Positions 48,427 through 60,185 are shown, counted from the first letter of the stretch. The stretch is DNA of 64,000 nucleotides from Erwinia sp. OLFS4 (GCF_002752165.1 NZ_MOMB01000001.1:98022-162021); one strand, 5' to 3'. Translations and numbers: made by a program. Notes: generated by a model not told the origin, from the letters alone.

Positions 48427-49278
48427 ATGGCTGAAATTACCGCTGCTCTGGTAAAAGAACTGCGCGAGCGCACTGGCGCTGGCATGATGGATTGTAAAAA
48501 AGCGCTTGGTGAAGCCAATGGTGATATTGAGCTGGCCATTGATAACATGCGTAAATCTGGCCAGGCGAAAGCGGCTAAAAAATCTGGCAATGTGGCTGCT
48601 GATGGCGTGATCAAAACGAAAATTGATGGCAACTACGGCGTTATTCTGGAAGTGAACTGCCAGACTGACTTTGTGGCCAAAGATGCCGGTTTCCAGGCCT
48701 TTGCGGATGAAGTGTTATCTGCCGCTGTTGCTGAGCGCATCACCGATGTTGACGCGCTGAAAGCAAAATTTGAAGAAAAGCGCGTTGCGCTGGTGGCAAA
48801 AATTGGTGAAAACATCAATATCCGCCGGGTGTCTGCGCTGGAAGGTGCTCAGCTTGGTAGCTATCTGCACGGCGTGCGTATTGGCGTACTGGTGTCCGCG
48901 AAGGGTGGCGATGATGAGTTAATCAAACAGATCGCAATGCATATTGCAGCCAGCAAACCGGAATACGTTAAACCAGAAGATGTTTCTGCCGAAGTGGTTG
49001 AGCGTGAACACCAAATCCAGCTGGAAATTGCCATGCAGTCTGGTAAGCCACGTGAAATTGCCGAAAAAATGGTTGAAGGCCGCATGAAGAAATTCACGGG
49101 TGAAGTTTCTCTGACTGGCCAGAATTTTGTCATCGACCCGGCTAAAACCGTCGGCCAGGTGCTGAAAGAGAAAGGCGCTGAGGTGGTAAACTTTATCCGC
49201 TTTGAAGTGGGTGAAGGCATCGAAAAAGTCGAAAGTGATTTTGCTGCTGAAGTCGCAGCGATGTCTAAGCAGTCATAA
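48427..49278 (+). CDS. tsf: Elongation factor Ts
   Basis: Guanine nucleotide exchange factor for EF-Tu. It has 283 residues, as E. coli. The N-terminal UBA-like domain carries the signature [16 protein letters not shown]; the core with NCQTDFVAK contacts EF-Tu. The ATG at 48427 has GAGGATGAAAGA upstream. The open frame extends 25 codons further but without support. A strong terminator follows. Confidence 0.99.
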   Translation: MAEITAALVKELRERTGAGMMDCKKALGEANGDIELAIDNMRKSGQAKAAKKSGNVAADGVIKTKIDGNYGVILEVNCQTDFVAKDAGFQAFADEVLSAAVAERITDVDALKAKFEEKRVALVAKIGENINIRRVSALEGAQLGSYLHGVRIGVLVSAKGGDDELIKQIAMHIAASKPEYVKPEDVSAEVVEREHQIQLEIAMQSGKPREIAEKMVEGRMKKFTGEVSLTGQNFVIDPAKTVGQVLKEKGAEVVNFIRFEVGEGIEKVESDFAAEVAAMSKQS

Positions 49279-49289
49279 GCGACTGCAGT

Positions 49290-49319
49290 AAAAGGACCGC
49301 CATCAGGCGGTTCTTTTTT
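49290..49319 (+). terminator. Terminator after tsf
   Basis: GGACCGCC and GGCGGTTC form an A/T-flanked stem with ATCA loop, followed by six T. Confidence 0.85.
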
Positions 49320-49456
49320 GTCTGAAAATCGTGTTTACAGGGCGTTACGCCACGCATTTTCAGTCTCATCCCAATAGTAATTTGAGTTGGCTAACGGGAT
49401 GATGGTTCTGTTTTAACGTTTCTCAATTCAACGCTAGCTTTCAGGAAAAATTGACC

Positions 49457-50182
49457 ATGGCGACCAATGCAAAACCCGTTTATCAACGTATTCTGCTGAA
49501 ACTCAGTGGTGAAGCGCTACAAGGTGCAGAAGGTTTCGGTATCGATGCCAGCGTTCTCGACCGTATGGCACAGGAAGTTAAAGAACTGGTGGAGTTAGGT
49601 ATACAGGTTGGGGTCGTTATTGGTGGTGGTAATTTGTTCCGGGGAGCCGGTCTGGCAGAAGCAGGTATGAACCGCGTGGTCGGCGATCATATGGGAATGC
49701 TGGCGACGGTGATGAATGGTCTGGCAATGCGTGATGCGTTACATCGGGCTTACGTTAACGTGCGTCTGATGTCGGCGATCCCGCTTAACGGCGTATGTGA
49801 CAGTTACAGCTGGGCTGAGGCGATTAGCCTGCTGCGCAACAACCGGGTGGTTATATTTTGTGCCGGTACCGGCAATCCGTTTTTCACCACCGATTCCGCT
49901 GCCTGCCTGCGCGGCATTGAAATTGAAGCAGATGTTGTGCTGAAAGCGACCAAGGTTGACGGCGTGTATTCTGCCGACCCGGTGAAAAATCCGGATGCAA
50001 CGCTGTATGAGAAATTAAGCTACAGCGAAGTGTTAGAACGTGAACTGAAAGTAATGGATCTGGCCGCTTTCACCCTTGCCCGTGACCATCAGCTGCCTAT
50101 CCGGGTGTTCAATATGAACAAGCCCGGTGCATTGCGTCGTGTGGTTATGGGTGAAAAAGAAGGCACGCTGATTACGCATTAA
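49457..50182 (+). CDS. pyrH: Uridylate kinase
   Basis: Phosphorylates UMP to UDP; hexameric, activated by GTP and inhibited by UTP. It has 241 residues, as E. coli. Conserved motifs of the amino acid kinase fold: [34 protein letters not shown] and KATKVDGVY. The ATG at 49457 has CAGGAAAAA upstream; the ORF could open 6 bases earlier at TTG, but the ATG is the better start. It has its own gap of 178 bases after tsf. Confidence 0.98.
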   Translation: MATNAKPVYQRILLKLSGEALQGAEGFGIDASVLDRMAQEVKELVELGIQVGVVIGGGNLFRGAGLAEAGMNRVVGDHMGMLATVMNGLAMRDALHRAYVNVRLMSAIPLNGVCDSYSWAEAISLLRNNRVVIFCAGTGNPFFTTDSAACLRGIEIEADVVLKATKVDGVYSADPVKNPDATLYEKLSYSEVLERELKVMDLAAFTLARDHQLPIRVFNMNKPGALRRVVMGEKEGTLITH

Positions 50183-50321
50183 TATCAGTCGCGGCATAAA
50201 ATAGGGTATATTCTGCCTGCGTCTGCTAAAACGGACTCTGCTTCAGAGTTCTGACGATAAGACATCAACGGGTTCTGGCGGTTCAGAACCTGCCTGGTAA
50301 CCAGAATTTAAGGGTTCCAAC

Positions 50322-50879
50322 GTGATTAACGACATTAAAAAAGATGCTGATACGCGCATGGATAAATGCGTAGAGGCATTTAAAAACAATATCAGTAAGA
50401 TTCGCACAGGTCGTGCCTCTCCTGCCATTCTCGATGGTATTACGGTTGAGTACTACGGTGCGCCCACGCCGTTGAAACAGCTGGCCAGCATTACTGTTGA
50501 AGACTCACGCACGCTGAAGGTAAATGTGTTCGACCGTAGCGTTAGTGCCGCGGTAGAAAAAGCGATCATGACATCCGATCTGGGGCTGAATCCAAGCTCT
50601 GCTGGGAGTGATATCCGGGTTCCGCTACCGCCGCTGACTGAAGAACGGCGTAAAGACCTGATTAAAATTGTGCGTGGTGAAGCGGAACAAGGCCGGGTAT
50701 CGGTGCGTAACGTGCGCCGTGATGCCAACGATAAGCTAAAAGCCCTGCTGAAAGAGAAAGAGATCGGCGAAGATGAAGAGCGTCGTGCTCAGGATGAAGT
50801 GCAGAAACTGACCGATGCCAGTATTAAAAAAATTGATGCTGCGCTGAGCGAAAAAGAAACGGAGCTGATGGACTTCTGA
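50322..50879 (+). CDS. frr: Ribosome recycling factor
   Basis: Splits post-termination ribosomes together with EF-G. It has 185 residues, as E. coli, with a three-helix bundle and [11 protein letters not shown]. The start is GTG (50322), which E. coli frr also uses, with AAGGG upstream. 139 bases separate it from pyrH; the gap can hold its own promoter. Confidence 0.98.
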   Translation: MINDIKKDADTRMDKCVEAFKNNISKIRTGRASPAILDGITVEYYGAPTPLKQLASITVEDSRTLKVNVFDRSVSAAVEKAIMTSDLGLNPSSAGSDIRVPLPPLTEERRKDLIKIVRGEAEQGRVSVRNVRRDANDKLKALLKEKEIGEDEERRAQDEVQKLTDASIKKIDAALSEKETELMDF

Positions 50880-51008
50880 GTCCGTTGTGTTGCTGTCAAA
50901 CGCCGTACCGAGAGTCCCCAGATACGGGCGGCTGTCGTGCGGCGTTTTACGTTGGGTACCGGCGCTTTCTGCCTGGCCGGCAAGGCAGAGACGCTGGAGG
51001 GTAAAATC

Positions 51009-52229
51009 ATGGAAGAGACTATGGGTGGCAAAATGAAACAATTGACAATTCTGGGATCAACCGGTTCTGTAGGCACCAGCACGCTGGCGGTGATTAAAGC
51101 AAATCCTGAGCATTTTCAGGTAAAAGCGCTAGTGGCAGGCAGTAACGTCGCCATGATGGTTGAGCAGTGTCAGATGTTTCATCCCGCCCAGATTTGTATG
51201 GCAACTGACGCGGCAGCAACAGCCGTGCGTCAGCAGTTACGCGAACGAGATATAGACACCGAGGTGCTGAGTGGCACAAGCGCTGCCTGCGAGCTGGCGG
51301 CACTAAGTGATGTTGACATGGTGGTGGCGGCGATTGTCGGCGCTGCCGGTTTGTTGCCGACGCTGGCGGCGATCCGTGCAGGGAAACAGGTACTGCTGGC
51401 TAACAAAGAATCGCTGGTGACCTGCGGCCGTTTATTCCTTGATGCGGTCAGGACTTCCGGCGCTCAGCTGCTTCCTCTGGACAGCGAACACAACGCGATT
51501 TTTCAGAGTTTGCCCGCTTCCCTTCAGCGTCAGTTAGGTTACGCTTCTCTGAAGGATAATGGCATTGATAGCATTATCCTCACGGGGTCTGGTGGTCCTT
51601 TTCGTGATGCGCCGATGGACATGTTAAAGCATGTCACACCTGAACAGGCTTGTGCCCATCCGAACTGGTCAATGGGGCGTAAGATCTCCGTTGATTCGGC
51701 CACTATGATGAATAAAGGTCTGGAATATATCGAAGCCCGCTGGCTGTTTAATGCATCTGCTGCACAGATGGAGGTGATTATTCATCCTCAATCGGTGATT
51801 CATTCGATGGTGCGTTACTGTGACGGCAGCGTTCTGGCGCAGCTGGGTACGCCAGATATGCGTACGCCAATTGCTCATGCGATGGCCTGGCCTGAACGTG
51901 CGTCTTCCGGCGTGACGCCGCTGGATTTTGCCAGCATCCAGGCACTGACGTTTGCTGCGCCTGACTATATACGCTACCCCTGTCTGAAACTGGCCATTGA
52001 TGCCTGTAATACCGGCCAGGCGGCAACCACCGTACTGAATGCCACAAATGAGGTTGCGGTGGCCGCGTTTCTTGACGGACAGATACGCTTTACTGATATT
52101 GCCGCATTAAATGTATCGGTGCTGGAACGGTTACAGCTTGCCGAACCAGCAAGCGTCAATGAGGTGGTGGAAATTGACAGCCAGGCACGTCAGGCCGCGC
52201 GTTCTGCGCTGGCGCGTTTCAGTCTCTGA
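51009..52229 (+). CDS. ispC: 1-deoxy-D-xylulose 5-phosphate reductoisomerase
   Basis: Makes 2-C-methyl-D-erythritol 4-phosphate, the committed step of non-mevalonate isoprenoid synthesis (NADPH, divalent metal; fosmidomycin target). NADPH motif [11 protein letters not shown]; catalytic metal and substrate motifs [21 protein letters not shown] and [13 protein letters not shown]. The ATG at 51009 has GGAGGG with 7-base spacing and gives 406 residues; the ATG at 51033 gives 398, as E. coli, without a strong site. Its product pathway leads to uppS substrate, and ErpA serves the last two enzymes of the pathway. Confidence 0.97.
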   Translation: MEETMGGKMKQLTILGSTGSVGTSTLAVIKANPEHFQVKALVAGSNVAMMVEQCQMFHPAQICMATDAAATAVRQQLRERDIDTEVLSGTSAACELAALSDVDMVVAAIVGAAGLLPTLAAIRAGKQVLLANKESLVTCGRLFLDAVRTSGAQLLPLDSEHNAIFQSLPASLQRQLGYASLKDNGIDSIILTGSGGPFRDAPMDMLKHVTPEQACAHPNWSMGRKISVDSATMMNKGLEYIEARWLFNASAAQMEVIIHPQSVIHSMVRYCDGSVLAQLGTPDMRTPIAHAMAWPERASSGVTPLDFASIQALTFAAPDYIRYPCLKLAIDACNTGQAATTVLNATNEVAVAAFLDGQIRFTDIAALNVSVLERLQLAEPASVNEVVEIDSQARQAARSALARFSL

Positions 52230-52279
52230 GTGACCCGGCAGCGCAACTGACGGTATTTGTTCACGCTGGTTGGAGATGA

Positions 52280-52285
52280 TATAGT
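52280..52285 (+). promoter_or_regulatory. Candidate -10 box before uppS
   Basis: TATAGT (5 of 6) lies 17 bases after a weak TTGTTC (52257-52262). It would supply the envelope cluster starting with uppS. Weak prediction. Confidence 0.3.
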
Positions 52286-52411
52286 CTCTGGCTTATGTTA
52301 TGGATGACCTTGAATTTGCGTGGTAAAACCGCCGCAGCCACGGTTATTTTGTGTCAGCAGGTGAGATATTTCAGAAACCACTCTTTCTGATTTAAGGAAT
52401 GTTAACGCGTT

Positions 52412-53164
52412 ATGTCGTCCACTCATGTAGTAAAATCCGATGACCCGACAGGGGCAACGCCCCGCCATGTGGCCATCATTATGGATGGCAACGGTCGCTG
52501 GGCTAAAAATCAGGGGAAGTTGCGAATGCTCGGCCATCGGGCTGGTGTAAAATCCGTTCGCCGTACCGTGAGTTATGCCCTCAACAGCAACATGGATGCG
52601 TTAACGCTCTATGCGTTCAGCAGTGAAAACTGGAATCGGCCGCCGCAGGAAGTGCTGGCACTGATGGAACTTTTCATCTGGGCGCTGGACAGTGAAATAA
52701 AGAATTTACATAAAAGCAATGTCCGTTTGCGGATTATTGGTGATATCAGCCGGTTTAATGCTCGTTTGCAGGAACGAATTCGTCGCGCCGAAGAACTGAC
52801 TCAGCAAAATAATGGACTGACCCTAAACATCGCTGCCAATTATGGTGGACGTTGGGATATTATAAACAGCATCAGACATATCGCCGGCCAGGTGCAGGAA
52901 GGGCTGATTCGTCCCGATCAGATTACTGAAGAGACGCTGGAACAGCACCTTTGCATGCACGATTTACCGCCTGTCGATCTGGTGATTAGGACCGGGGGAG
53001 AACATCGCATCAGTAACTTTTTGTTATGGCAAATTGCCTACGCGGAATTTTACTTTACTGAGGTTCTCTGGCCTGATTTTGACGAACACGTTTTTGAAGG
53101 TGCACTGAATGCTTTTGCACAACGCGAACGACGTTATGGTGGCGCAGCACCAGGCGGTACCTGA
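52412..53164 (+). CDS. uppS: Undecaprenyl diphosphate synthase
   Basis: Cis-prenyltransferase (also called ispU) adding eight isoprene units to farnesyl diphosphate, giving the C55 lipid carrier for peptidoglycan and O-antigen. It has 250 residues (E. coli 253). The catalytic motif HVAIIMDGNGRWAK has Asp25; FSSENWNRP and IRTGGEHRISNF are present. AAGGA lies well upstream of the ATG (about 13 bases). It is followed by cdsA after 18 bases. Confidence 0.97.
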   Translation: MSSTHVVKSDDPTGATPRHVAIIMDGNGRWAKNQGKLRMLGHRAGVKSVRRTVSYALNSNMDALTLYAFSSENWNRPPQEVLALMELFIWALDSEIKNLHKSNVRLRIIGDISRFNARLQERIRRAEELTQQNNGLTLNIAANYGGRWDIINSIRHIAGQVQEGLIRPDQITEETLEQHLCMHDLPPVDLVIRTGGEHRISNFLLWQIAYAEFYFTEVLWPDFDEHVFEGALNAFAQRERRYGGAAPGGT

Positions 53165-53182
53165 ATGCCCTGGGGGTAACCT

Positions 53183-54040
53183 TTGCTGAAGTCTCGCCTG
53201 ATCACAGCGTTGATATTGATTCCCATTGTGATTGCTGCACTGTTCTGGTTACCTTTGGCTGGATTTGTAATTACCACTCTGGCCATTTGTATGCTGGCTG
53301 CCTGGGAATGGGGGCAACTGGCCGGTTTTAGCTCACGGACACAGCGTATCTGGCTCGCGCTGGCGTGTGGATTTCTGCTGGCGCTGATGCTGTTTACGCT
53401 GCCTGCTTATCAGCGGGCGTTGCATGTTCCCCAGGTTGAAGCTTCGCTGTGGGCTTCAATGTTGTGGTGGATACTGGCGCTGGCGCTGGTTATTTTTTAC
53501 CCTGCTTCCGCCGGATGGTGGCGCGGGTCCCGCATTTTACGACTTCTTTTTGGTATTCTTACCATTGTGCCCTTTTTTTGGGGCATGATGACCCTGCGCC
53601 AGTTCGGTTATGATAGTAATCATTATACCGGTGCCTGGTGGCTACTCTACGTTATGTTTCTGGTCTGGGCGGCCGATTCCGGTGCTTATCTTTTTGGTCG
53701 CTTATTTGGAAAACATAAGCTGGCGCCAAAAGTGTCACCGGGAAAAACCTGGGAAGGGTTTATCGGCGGTCTGTTGACCTGCGCACTGATTTCCTGGTTA
53801 TTTGGTCTCACCGCGCCGCTGGCGATAGCCCCGATGACATTGCTAATGTGTTCATTAGTCACCGCGCTGGCTTCAGTGCTGGGCGATTTAACGGAAAGCA
53901 TGTTTAAACGCGAAGCGGGCATTAAGGATAGCGGCAACCTGATACCAGGTCATGGTGGTATTCTGGATCGAATTGATAGCCTGACAGCGGCGGTGCCGGT
54001 ATTTGCCTGCCTGTTGTTGCTGGTTTTCAGAACCCTGTAA
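53183..54040 (+). CDS. cdsA: Phosphatidate cytidylyltransferase
   Basis: Makes CDP-diacylglycerol from phosphatidate and CTP, the precursor of all phospholipids. Inner membrane protein of 285 residues with about eight segments. The family signature is intact: [14 protein letters not shown] then [11 protein letters not shown]. The start is TTG (53183) behind GGGGGTAA, as in E. coli. It is 7 bases before rseP. Confidence 0.97.
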   Translation: MLKSRLITALILIPIVIAALFWLPLAGFVITTLAICMLAAWEWGQLAGFSSRTQRIWLALACGFLLALMLFTLPAYQRALHVPQVEASLWASMLWWILALALVIFYPASAGWWRGSRILRLLFGILTIVPFFWGMMTLRQFGYDSNHYTGAWWLLYVMFLVWAADSGAYLFGRLFGKHKLAPKVSPGKTWEGFIGGLLTCALISWLFGLTAPLAIAPMTLLMCSLVTALASVLGDLTESMFKREAGIKDSGNLIPGHGGILDRIDSLTAAVPVFACLLLLVFRTL

Positions 54041-54047
54041 GGTTTCT

Positions 54048-55397
54048 ATGCTAAGCATTCTTTGGAGTCTCGCCGCTTTTATTGTTGCCCTCGGCATCCT
54101 GATTACCGTGCATGAATTTGGTCACTTTTGGGTGGCGCGCCGGTGTGGTGTACGAGTTGAGCGTTTTTCGGTTGGTTTTGGAAAAGCCTTGTGGCGGCGC
54201 CGCGATAAGCAGGGTACCGAGTTCGTCATTGCAGTTATCCCTCTCGGCGGCTATGTCAAAATGCTTGATGAGCGGGTGGAGGCGGTGGCGCCGGAATTGC
54301 GTCATCTGGCGTTTAATCACAAAACCGTGACTCAGCGGGCGGCAATTGTTGCCGCTGGCCCGTTGGCCAATTTCATTTTTGCTCTCTTTGCCTACTGGCT
54401 GGTTTTTATTATCGGGGTGCCAGGAATTAAACCGGTTGTTGGCGAAATAATGAGCGATTCTCTGGCCGCAGAAGCGCAAATTTCACCGGGAATGGAACTT
54501 AAAGCGGTAGACGGTATCGAAACGCCAGACTGGGATGCTGTGCGCATGGCGCTGGTTGCTGATATTGGTAACCGCCAGGCAACCCTCAGTGTGGCAGCAT
54601 TTGGCAGTGATGCTACGGTCGATAAAACGCTCGATTTGCGGCGCTGGCAGTTCGAACCGGATAAACAGGACCCCGTGTTGTCGCTGGGGATAGTCCCGAA
54701 GGGACCGCAGATTGAAACCGTACTGGCAGAAGTGCAGAACGGATCGGCTGCCAGTAAAGCGGGTTTGCAAGCTGGCGACAGGATCGTTAAAGTCGATGCT
54801 CAGCCTTTAGTGCAGTGGCAAACTTTTGTTGCCACGGTGCGCAATAACCCAGGCAAGCCGATTGCACTGCAGGTGGAGCGTCAGGGGGAGATTCGTGAGC
54901 TGACGCTGATCCCGGATGTGAAACCGGGTCGGACGGTTGAAGGATTTGCCGGCGTGGTTCCGCGAGTGATCCCGCTGCCGGATGAGTATAAAACGGTGCG
55001 TCAGTTTGGTCCTTTCGCTGCGGTAGGGGAGGCGGGCGCAAAAACCTGGCAGCTGATGAAGTTAACTGTCGGTATGCTGGGAAAACTGATTACGGGTGAT
55101 GTGAAGCTGAACAACCTGAGTGGCCCTATCTCGATAGCACAGGGGGCGGGGATGTCAGCGGAATATGGCTTGATTTATTATCTGATGTTTTTAGCGTTAA
55201 TTAGCATAAACCTCGGGATTATCAATCTGTTTCCATTACCTGTACTAGATGGTGGGCACCTGCTGTTCCTGCTGATGGAAAAAATCAAAGGCAGACCGGT
55301 GTCAGAGCGAGTTCAGGACTTCAGTTACCGCATCGGTTCAGTTTTGCTGGTGCTGTTAATGGGGCTTGCACTATTTAATGATTTCTCACGGTTGTAA
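54048..55397 (+). CDS. rseP: Sigma-E regulator intramembrane protease RseP
   Basis: Site-2 zinc metalloprotease that cuts RseA after DegS, releasing sigma-E. It has 449 residues (E. coli 450). His22-Glu23-x2-His26 (HEFGH) and PVLDGGHL supply the zinc ligands. Two PDZ domains lie between membrane segments. The ATG at 54048 has TAAGG upstream. A candidate sigma-E-type promoter lies inside this gene (54494-54521). Neighbouring bamA and skp belong to the sigma-E regulon in E. coli. Confidence 0.98.
   Translation: MLSILWSLAAFIVALGILITVHEFGHFWVARRCGVRVERFSVGFGKALWRRRDKQGTEFVIAVIPLGGYVKMLDERVEAVAPELRHLAFNHKTVTQRAAIVAAGPLANFIFALFAYWLVFIIGVPGIKPVVGEIMSDSLAAEAQISPGMELKAVDGIETPDWDAVRMALVADIGNRQATLSVAAFGSDATVDKTLDLRRWQFEPDKQDPVLSLGIVPKGPQIETVLAEVQNGSAASKAGLQAGDRIVKVDAQPLVQWQTFVATVRNNPGKPIALQVERQGEIRELTLIPDVKPGRTVEGFAGVVPRVIPLPDEYKTVRQFGPFAAVGEAGAKTWQLMKLTVGMLGKLITGDVKLNNLSGPISIAQGAGMSAEYGLIYYLMFLALISINLGIINLFPLPVLDGGHLLFLLMEKIKGRPVSERVQDFSYRIGSVLLVLLMGLALFNDFSRL
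54494..54521 (+). promoter_or_regulatory. Weak candidate sigma-E promoter inside rseP
   Basis: GGAACTT (54494-54500) equals the sigma-E -35 core and is followed after 16 bases by TCGAA, near the -10 TCTGA/TCAAA. It is about 1 kb before bamA. The match may be chance. Confidence 0.22.
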
Positions 55398-55523
55398 TGT
55401 CAGGGACGGGAGACCGCGGCGACTGACGATGTCGCTGGTTACGGTCTGTGTGGCAGGCGTAAATCTGTCGCCCCGGTTTGACCCGGCAACTGTGGAACCA
55501 GTTAGGAAGAATGCATAACAACG

Positions 55524-57929
55524 ATGGCGATGAAAAAGTTGCTCATAGCGTCGCTGCTGTTTAGCAGCGCTACCGTATACGGTGCGGATAACTTCGTAGT
55601 GAAGGACATTCATTTCGAAGGCTTACAGCGAGTTGCCGTCGGTGCGGCATTGCTGAGTATGCCCGTACGCGTCGGTGATACGATCACTGATGATGATATC
55701 AGTAATATCATTCGATCCTTATTCGCCACCGGGAACTTTGAAGACGTTCAGGTATTACGTGATGGTAATACCCTGATTGTTCAGGTCAAAGAACGCCCCA
55801 CCATTGCCAGCATTACTTTTTCCGGCAACAAAGCGGTCAAAGATGAGCAGCTTAAACAGAATCTCGAAGCATCGGGGGTTCGCGTTGGCGAAGCGCTGGA
55901 TCGCACCACCCTCTCGGCGATTGAAAAAGGGCTGGAAGATTTTTACTACAGCGTAGGTAAATACAGCGCCAGCGTTAAAGCTGTGGTGACGCCGTTGCCC
56001 CGTAACCGGGTTGATCTCAAGCTGGTCTTTACCGAAGGTGTTTCGGCCAAAATTCAGCAGATCAATATCGTGGGCAATAAAGCCTTCAGCTCTGACGAGC
56101 TGATATCACGTTTTCAGCTGCGTGATGAGGTGCCATGGTGGAATCTGGTGGGCAACCGGAAATATGAAAAGCAGAAGCTGGCCGGCGATCTTGAAACGCT
56201 GCGTAGCTTCTACCTTGACCGTGGCTATGCCCGCTTCAATATCGATTCGACGAACGTCAGCCTGACTCCGGATAAAAAAGGTATCTACATTACCATTAAT
56301 ATCACTGAAGGCGACCAGTACAAAATTTCCGGTAGCGTGGTGAATGGCAGCATGGCCGGACACTCTGCCGAAATCGAAGCGCTGGCACATATTCAGCCTG
56401 GCGAACTGTATAGCGGCGCCAAAGTGACCAAAATGGAAGACGACATCAAGAAACTGCTGGGTCGCTATGGTTACGCATATCCGCGCGTGGCGACGCAGCC
56501 AGAAATTGATGATGCCAACAAGACGGTGAAACTGCATGTCAGCGTGGATGCCGGTAATCGCTTTTACGTTCGTAAAGTGCGCTTTGAAGGCAATAGCACC
56601 TCTGAAGATCAGGTTTTGCGGCGTGAAATGCGTCAGATGGAAGGGGCATGGCTGGGCAGTAACCTGGTTGAGCAGGGCAAAGAACGCCTGAATCGCCTTG
56701 GTTACTTCGATACTGTCGATGTCGATACCCAGCGCGTACCAGGCACCGCCGATCAGGTCGATGTTGTGTACAAAGTAAAAGAGCGTAATACCGGGACCTT
56801 TAACTTTGGTGTCGGGTACGGTACGGAAAGTGGCGTCAGCTTCCAGGTCGGTGTTTCCCAGGATAACTGGATGGGAACCGGTAACACCGTTAGCCTGAGT
56901 GGAACCAAAAACGACTATCAGACCTACGCTGAATTTGCCATGACCGATCCTTACTTTACGGTTGATGGCGTCAGTCTCGGTGGTCGTCTGTTCTATAACG
57001 ATTTTAAAGCGGATGACGCCGATCTTTCTGACTACACCAATAAAAGTTATGGTTTAGACGGCACGTTAGGTTTCCCGATTAACGAAAATAACACGCTGCG
57101 TGTCGGCCTGGGCTATGTGCATAACGACCTGTCTAACATGCAGCCGCAAATTGCGATGTGGCGCTATCTTGACTCCGTAGGCCATCATCAGGATTTGAAT
57201 GATAAGGGTACCTACTCCGCGGATGATTTCACGTTCAACTACGGTTGGACTTACAATAATCTGGACCGTGGTTTCTTCCCGACCGCAGGTAACCGCACTA
57301 ACCTCAACGGTAAGATTACCGTGCCGGGCTCAGATAACAGCTTTTATAAGCTGACACTCGATTCGCAGCAGTATTTGCCTATCAATCAGGACCGCACCTG
57401 GGTGGTACTGGGTCGTGGTCGCCTGGGTTACGGTGGTGGACTGGGTAATAAAGAACTGCCGTTCTATGAAAACTTTTATGCCGGTGGTTCCAGCACGGTA
57501 CGTGGTTTCCGTTCTAATACCATTGGTCCGAAAGCGGCTTACTATAACGTCAACTCCGACAAGTGTTCGGGCAGCAATGCTCTGTGTGAATCGGATGACG
57601 CCGTCGGTGGTAATGCTATGGCCGTGGCCAGTCTTGAGCTGATCACCCCGACGCCGTTCCTGAGCGAGAAATATGCTAACTCAGTGCGAACCTCATTGTT
57701 CGTCGATGCCGGTACCGTCTGGGATACCGAATGGCAGAACACGGATGCAACCCGTAACGCCGGTATTCCTGACTACAGCACGCCTGGGAATATTCGTATG
57801 TCTGCGGGGCTGGCTTTACAATGGATGTCGCCGCTTGGACCGCTGGTGTTCTCTTATGCCCAGCCGTTTAAGAAATATGAGGGCGACAAATCCGAGCAGT
57901 TCCAGTTTAACATTGGTAAAACCTGGTAA
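55524..57929 (+). CDS. bamA: Outer membrane protein assembly factor BamA
   Basis: Central subunit of the BAM complex that inserts beta-barrel proteins into the outer membrane. It has 801 residues. The signal peptide (1-20, cleaved after YG) is identical to E. coli. Five POTRA domains occupy about 24-420, followed by the 16-strand barrel. The conserved loop-6 VRGF motif sits in [10 protein letters not shown]; a Cys pair ([11 protein letters not shown]) marks the loop, shorter than in E. coli, and the C-terminus ends FNIGKTW. Loop differences may affect contact-dependent inhibition and phage recognition. It precedes its chaperone skp by 125 bases. Confidence 0.98.
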   Translation: MAMKKLLIASLLFSSATVYGADNFVVKDIHFEGLQRVAVGAALLSMPVRVGDTITDDDISNIIRSLFATGNFEDVQVLRDGNTLIVQVKERPTIASITFSGNKAVKDEQLKQNLEASGVRVGEALDRTTLSAIEKGLEDFYYSVGKYSASVKAVVTPLPRNRVDLKLVFTEGVSAKIQQINIVGNKAFSSDELISRFQLRDEVPWWNLVGNRKYEKQKLAGDLETLRSFYLDRGYARFNIDSTNVSLTPDKKGIYITINITEGDQYKISGSVVNGSMAGHSAEIEALAHIQPGELYSGAKVTKMEDDIKKLLGRYGYAYPRVATQPEIDDANKTVKLHVSVDAGNRFYVRKVRFEGNSTSEDQVLRREMRQMEGAWLGSNLVEQGKERLNRLGYFDTVDVDTQRVPGTADQVDVVYKVKERNTGTFNFGVGYGTESGVSFQVGVSQDNWMGTGNTVSLSGTKNDYQTYAEFAMTDPYFTVDGVSLGGRLFYNDFKADDADLSDYTNKSYGLDGTLGFPINENNTLRVGLGYVHNDLSNMQPQIAMWRYLDSVGHHQDLNDKGTYSADDFTFNYGWTYNNLDRGFFPTAGNRTNLNGKITVPGSDNSFYKLTLDSQQYLPINQDRTWVVLGRGRLGYGGGLGNKELPFYENFYAGGSSTVRGFRSNTIGPKAAYYNVNSDKCSGSNALCESDDAVGGNAMAVASLELITPTPFLSEKYANSVRTSLFVDAGTVWDTEWQNTDATRNAGIPDYSTPGNIRMSAGLALQWMSPLGPLVFSYAQPFKKYEGDKSEQFQFNIGKTW

Positions 57930-58054
57930 TGCGGCTTAGCATAAAAGCATTATTGATGAGTATCGCCTGAGAAACTGACGGTCAGCACAGACTCGCCGGT
58001 TATTTCAGGCAAAACTGTGTCATTGACACAAACGTTGAGGGTAAGGAGTTTATA

Positions 58055-58552
58055 GTGAAAAAGTTGTTGTGTGCCGCAGGTCTGGGTATCGCTCTGGCGG
58101 CTTCCGCTGGTGCGCAGGCCGCTGATAAAATTGCAGTGGTAAACGTTTCCAGCATTTTCCAACAGTTACCGCAACGTGCGACGGTTGCGAAGCAGCTTGA
58201 AACTGAATTCAAAAGCCGTGCTACCGAATTACAAGGTATGGAGCGCGATCTGCAAACCAAAATGCAGAAACTGCAGCGTGATGGTTCAACCATGAAAGCG
58301 TCTGAACGTAGCCGCATGGAAAAACAGGTCATGGCAGAGCGCGAAACCTTCTCTTCTAAAGCGCAGGCTTTCGAACAGGATAACCGTCGTCGCCAGATGG
58401 AAGAACGTAACAAGCTTCTGAGCCGTATTCAGGATGCCGTGCAGAAAGTTGCCGATAGCGAAGGCTACGATGTGGTTGTCGATTCGAATGCGGTAGCTTA
58501 CTCAGCTAAATCTAAAGATATTACGGCTGACGTTCTGAAACAGGTTAAATAA
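58055..58552 (+). CDS. skp: Periplasmic chaperone Skp
   Basis: Trimeric chaperone that holds unfolded outer membrane proteins on the way to BamA. It has 165 residues with signal peptide 1-22 (cleaved before ADK). Long coiled-coil arms are expected in about 45-130 (rich in Lys, Arg, Glu, Gln). The start is GTG at 58055 with GTAAGGAG upstream; E. coli skp also uses GTG. lpxD follows after 3 bases. Confidence 0.98.
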   Translation: MKKLLCAAGLGIALAASAGAQAADKIAVVNVSSIFQQLPQRATVAKQLETEFKSRATELQGMERDLQTKMQKLQRDGSTMKASERSRMEKQVMAERETFSSKAQAFEQDNRRRQMEERNKLLSRIQDAVQKVADSEGYDVVVDSNAVAYSAKSKDITADVLKQVK

Positions 58553-58555
58553 TAC

Positions 58556-59578
58556 ATGTCTCTAATTCGACTGGCTGATTTAGCCCAGCAGTTGGATGCA
58601 GAATTGCACGGAGATGGCAGCGTTGCCATCTCCGGCATTGCTTCTATGCAATCCGCCCAATCCGGTCAAATCACGTTTCTTTCTAACAGTCGATACCGCG
58701 AACAGCTGGCTGAATGCCAGGCGTCTGCCGTGGTATTAACGCAGGACGACCTCCCCTGGTGTCGCAGCGCCGCGCTGGTGGTGAAAAATCCTTATCTTAC
58801 TTTTGCCCGCATGGCGCAACTTCTTGATACCACGCCGAAACCTGCTGATGGTATAGCCGCCAGTGCGGTGATTGATGCCAGCGCCCGGCTGGGTAAAAAC
58901 GTTGCGGTGGGGGCTAACGCCGTGATTGAGTCCGGCGCAGAACTGGGTGATAACGTCATTATTGGCCCGGGCTGTTTCGTGGGTAAAAAGGCCCGTATTG
59001 GTGCCGGGACCCGGCTCTGGGCCAACGTTACGATTTATCATGAAGTGCAGTTAGGCTGCGATTGTCTGGTCCAGTCCGGTACGGTCATTGGTGCCGATGG
59101 TTTTGGCTATGCTAACGATCGCGGTAACTGGATTAAAATACCGCAGCTTGGGAGCGTGGTGATTGGCGATCGGGTTGAAATTGGTGCCTGTACCACCATC
59201 GATCGCGGTGCGCTTGATAACACCCTTATTGGTAATGGTGTTATTATCGATAATCAGTGTCAGATTGCGCATAACGTCGTTATTGGCGACAATACCGCTG
59301 TAGCGGGTGGCGTCATCATGGCGGGCAGCCTGAAAATTGGTCGTTACTGCATGATCGGTGGGGCGAGTGTTATTAACGGCCACATGGAGATTTGCGATAA
59401 AGTAACGGTCACAGGAATGGGAATGGTCATGAGACCTATCACCGAACCTGGGGTATACTCCTCCGGTATTCCACTACAACCCAATAAAACCTGGCGTAAA
59501 ACGGCAGCGCTGGTAATGAATATCGATGATATGAGCAAACGGCTGAAAGCCGTTGAACGTAAAGTCGGTAAAGACTGA
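58556..59578 (+). CDS. lpxD: UDP-3-O-(3-hydroxymyristoyl)glucosamine N-acyltransferase
   Basis: Third step of lipid A synthesis: adds the N-linked 3-hydroxyacyl chain. It has 340 residues (E. coli 341). An N-terminal uridine-binding domain is followed by a hexapeptide-repeat beta helix (about 100-290) with catalytic His in QIAHNVVIG, and a C-terminal helix. The [20 protein letters not shown] segment is unchanged from E. coli. It is close after skp, so co-transcribed. Confidence 0.98.
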   Translation: MSLIRLADLAQQLDAELHGDGSVAISGIASMQSAQSGQITFLSNSRYREQLAECQASAVVLTQDDLPWCRSAALVVKNPYLTFARMAQLLDTTPKPADGIAASAVIDASARLGKNVAVGANAVIESGAELGDNVIIGPGCFVGKKARIGAGTRLWANVTIYHEVQLGCDCLVQSGTVIGADGFGYANDRGNWIKIPQLGSVVIGDRVEIGACTTIDRGALDNTLIGNGVIIDNQCQIAHNVVIGDNTAVAGGVIMAGSLKIGRYCMIGGASVINGHMEICDKVTVTGMGMVMRPITEPGVYSSGIPLQPNKTWRKTAALVMNIDDMSKRLKAVERKVGKD

Positions 59579-59637
59579 ACATTCATCCCGCACTGACCGG
59601 CTTCAGACCTTCTTACGGAAGCAAGGAAGCCAGGCAT

Positions 59638-59736
59638 ATGGAAAATGATTTGCGGCCTGCTGGCGATGAGCCGTTGCAGGCCGTGTTATTGATGCCATCA
59701 GATTTTTTAGGACAGGAAGAGTATTTTGACTACTGA
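59638..59736 (+). CDS. Possible 32-residue small ORF overlapping the fabZ start
   Basis: ATG at 59638 has GCAAGGAAG 8 bases upstream. The frame encodes 32 acidic residues (starting [13 protein letters not shown], ending QEEYFDY) and stops at 59736, 11 bases inside fabZ, in another frame. Its length is close to chance but the ribosome binding site and the overlap are suggestive of translational coupling. A hairpin (CGGCCTGC 59653-59660 with GCAGGCCG 59676-59683) lies inside it. I recognise no homologue. Confidence 0.25.
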   Translation: MENDLRPAGDEPLQAVLLMPSDFLGQEEYFDY

Positions 59737-60181
59737 AACGCATACTCTGAAAATTGAAGAGATTATTGAACTGCTTCCGCATCGTTACCCGTTTTTGCTG
59801 GTCGATCGCGTGCTTGAGTTCGAAGAGCACAAATATCTGCGTGCGGTTAAAAACGTTTCCGTCAACGAGCCGTTTTTTCAGGGGCATTTTCCTGGTAAGC
59901 CTATTTTACCCGGCGTTTTGATTCTTGAAGCGATGGCCCAGGCGACAGGTATCCTGGCGTTTAAAAGCGTTGGCAAGCTGGAGCCGGGCGAACTTTATTA
60001 TTTTGCTGGCATTGACGAAGCGCGTTTTAAACGTCCGGTGATGCCAGGCGATCAGATGATCATGGAAGTCACTTTCGAGAAAACCCGCCGTGGTCTGACG
60101 CGCTTTAAAGGCGTGGCCACCGTTGACGGTAAAGTTGTGTGTGAAGCTACTATGATGTGCGCCCGCAACCGGGAGGCCTGA
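59726..60181 (+). CDS. fabZ: 3-hydroxyacyl-[acyl-carrier-protein] dehydratase FabZ
   Basis: Dehydrates 3-hydroxyacyl-ACP in fatty acid elongation; it competes with LpxA/LpxD for 3-hydroxymyristoyl-ACP. It has 151 residues, as E. coli. Catalytic His54 and Glu68 are in [18 protein letters not shown]. The start is TTG (59726) with CAGGAAGA upstream, as in E. coli. lpxA starts 5 bases after the stop. The gap from lpxD is 147 bases and holds a hairpin and a possible small ORF. Confidence 0.98.
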   Translation: MTTETHTLKIEEIIELLPHRYPFLLVDRVLEFEEHKYLRAVKNVSVNEPFFQGHFPGKPILPGVLILEAMAQATGILAFKSVGKLEPGELYYFAGIDEARFKRPVMPGDQMIMEVTFEKTRRGLTRFKGVATVDGKVVCEATMMCARNREA

Positions 60182-60185
60182 TTCT

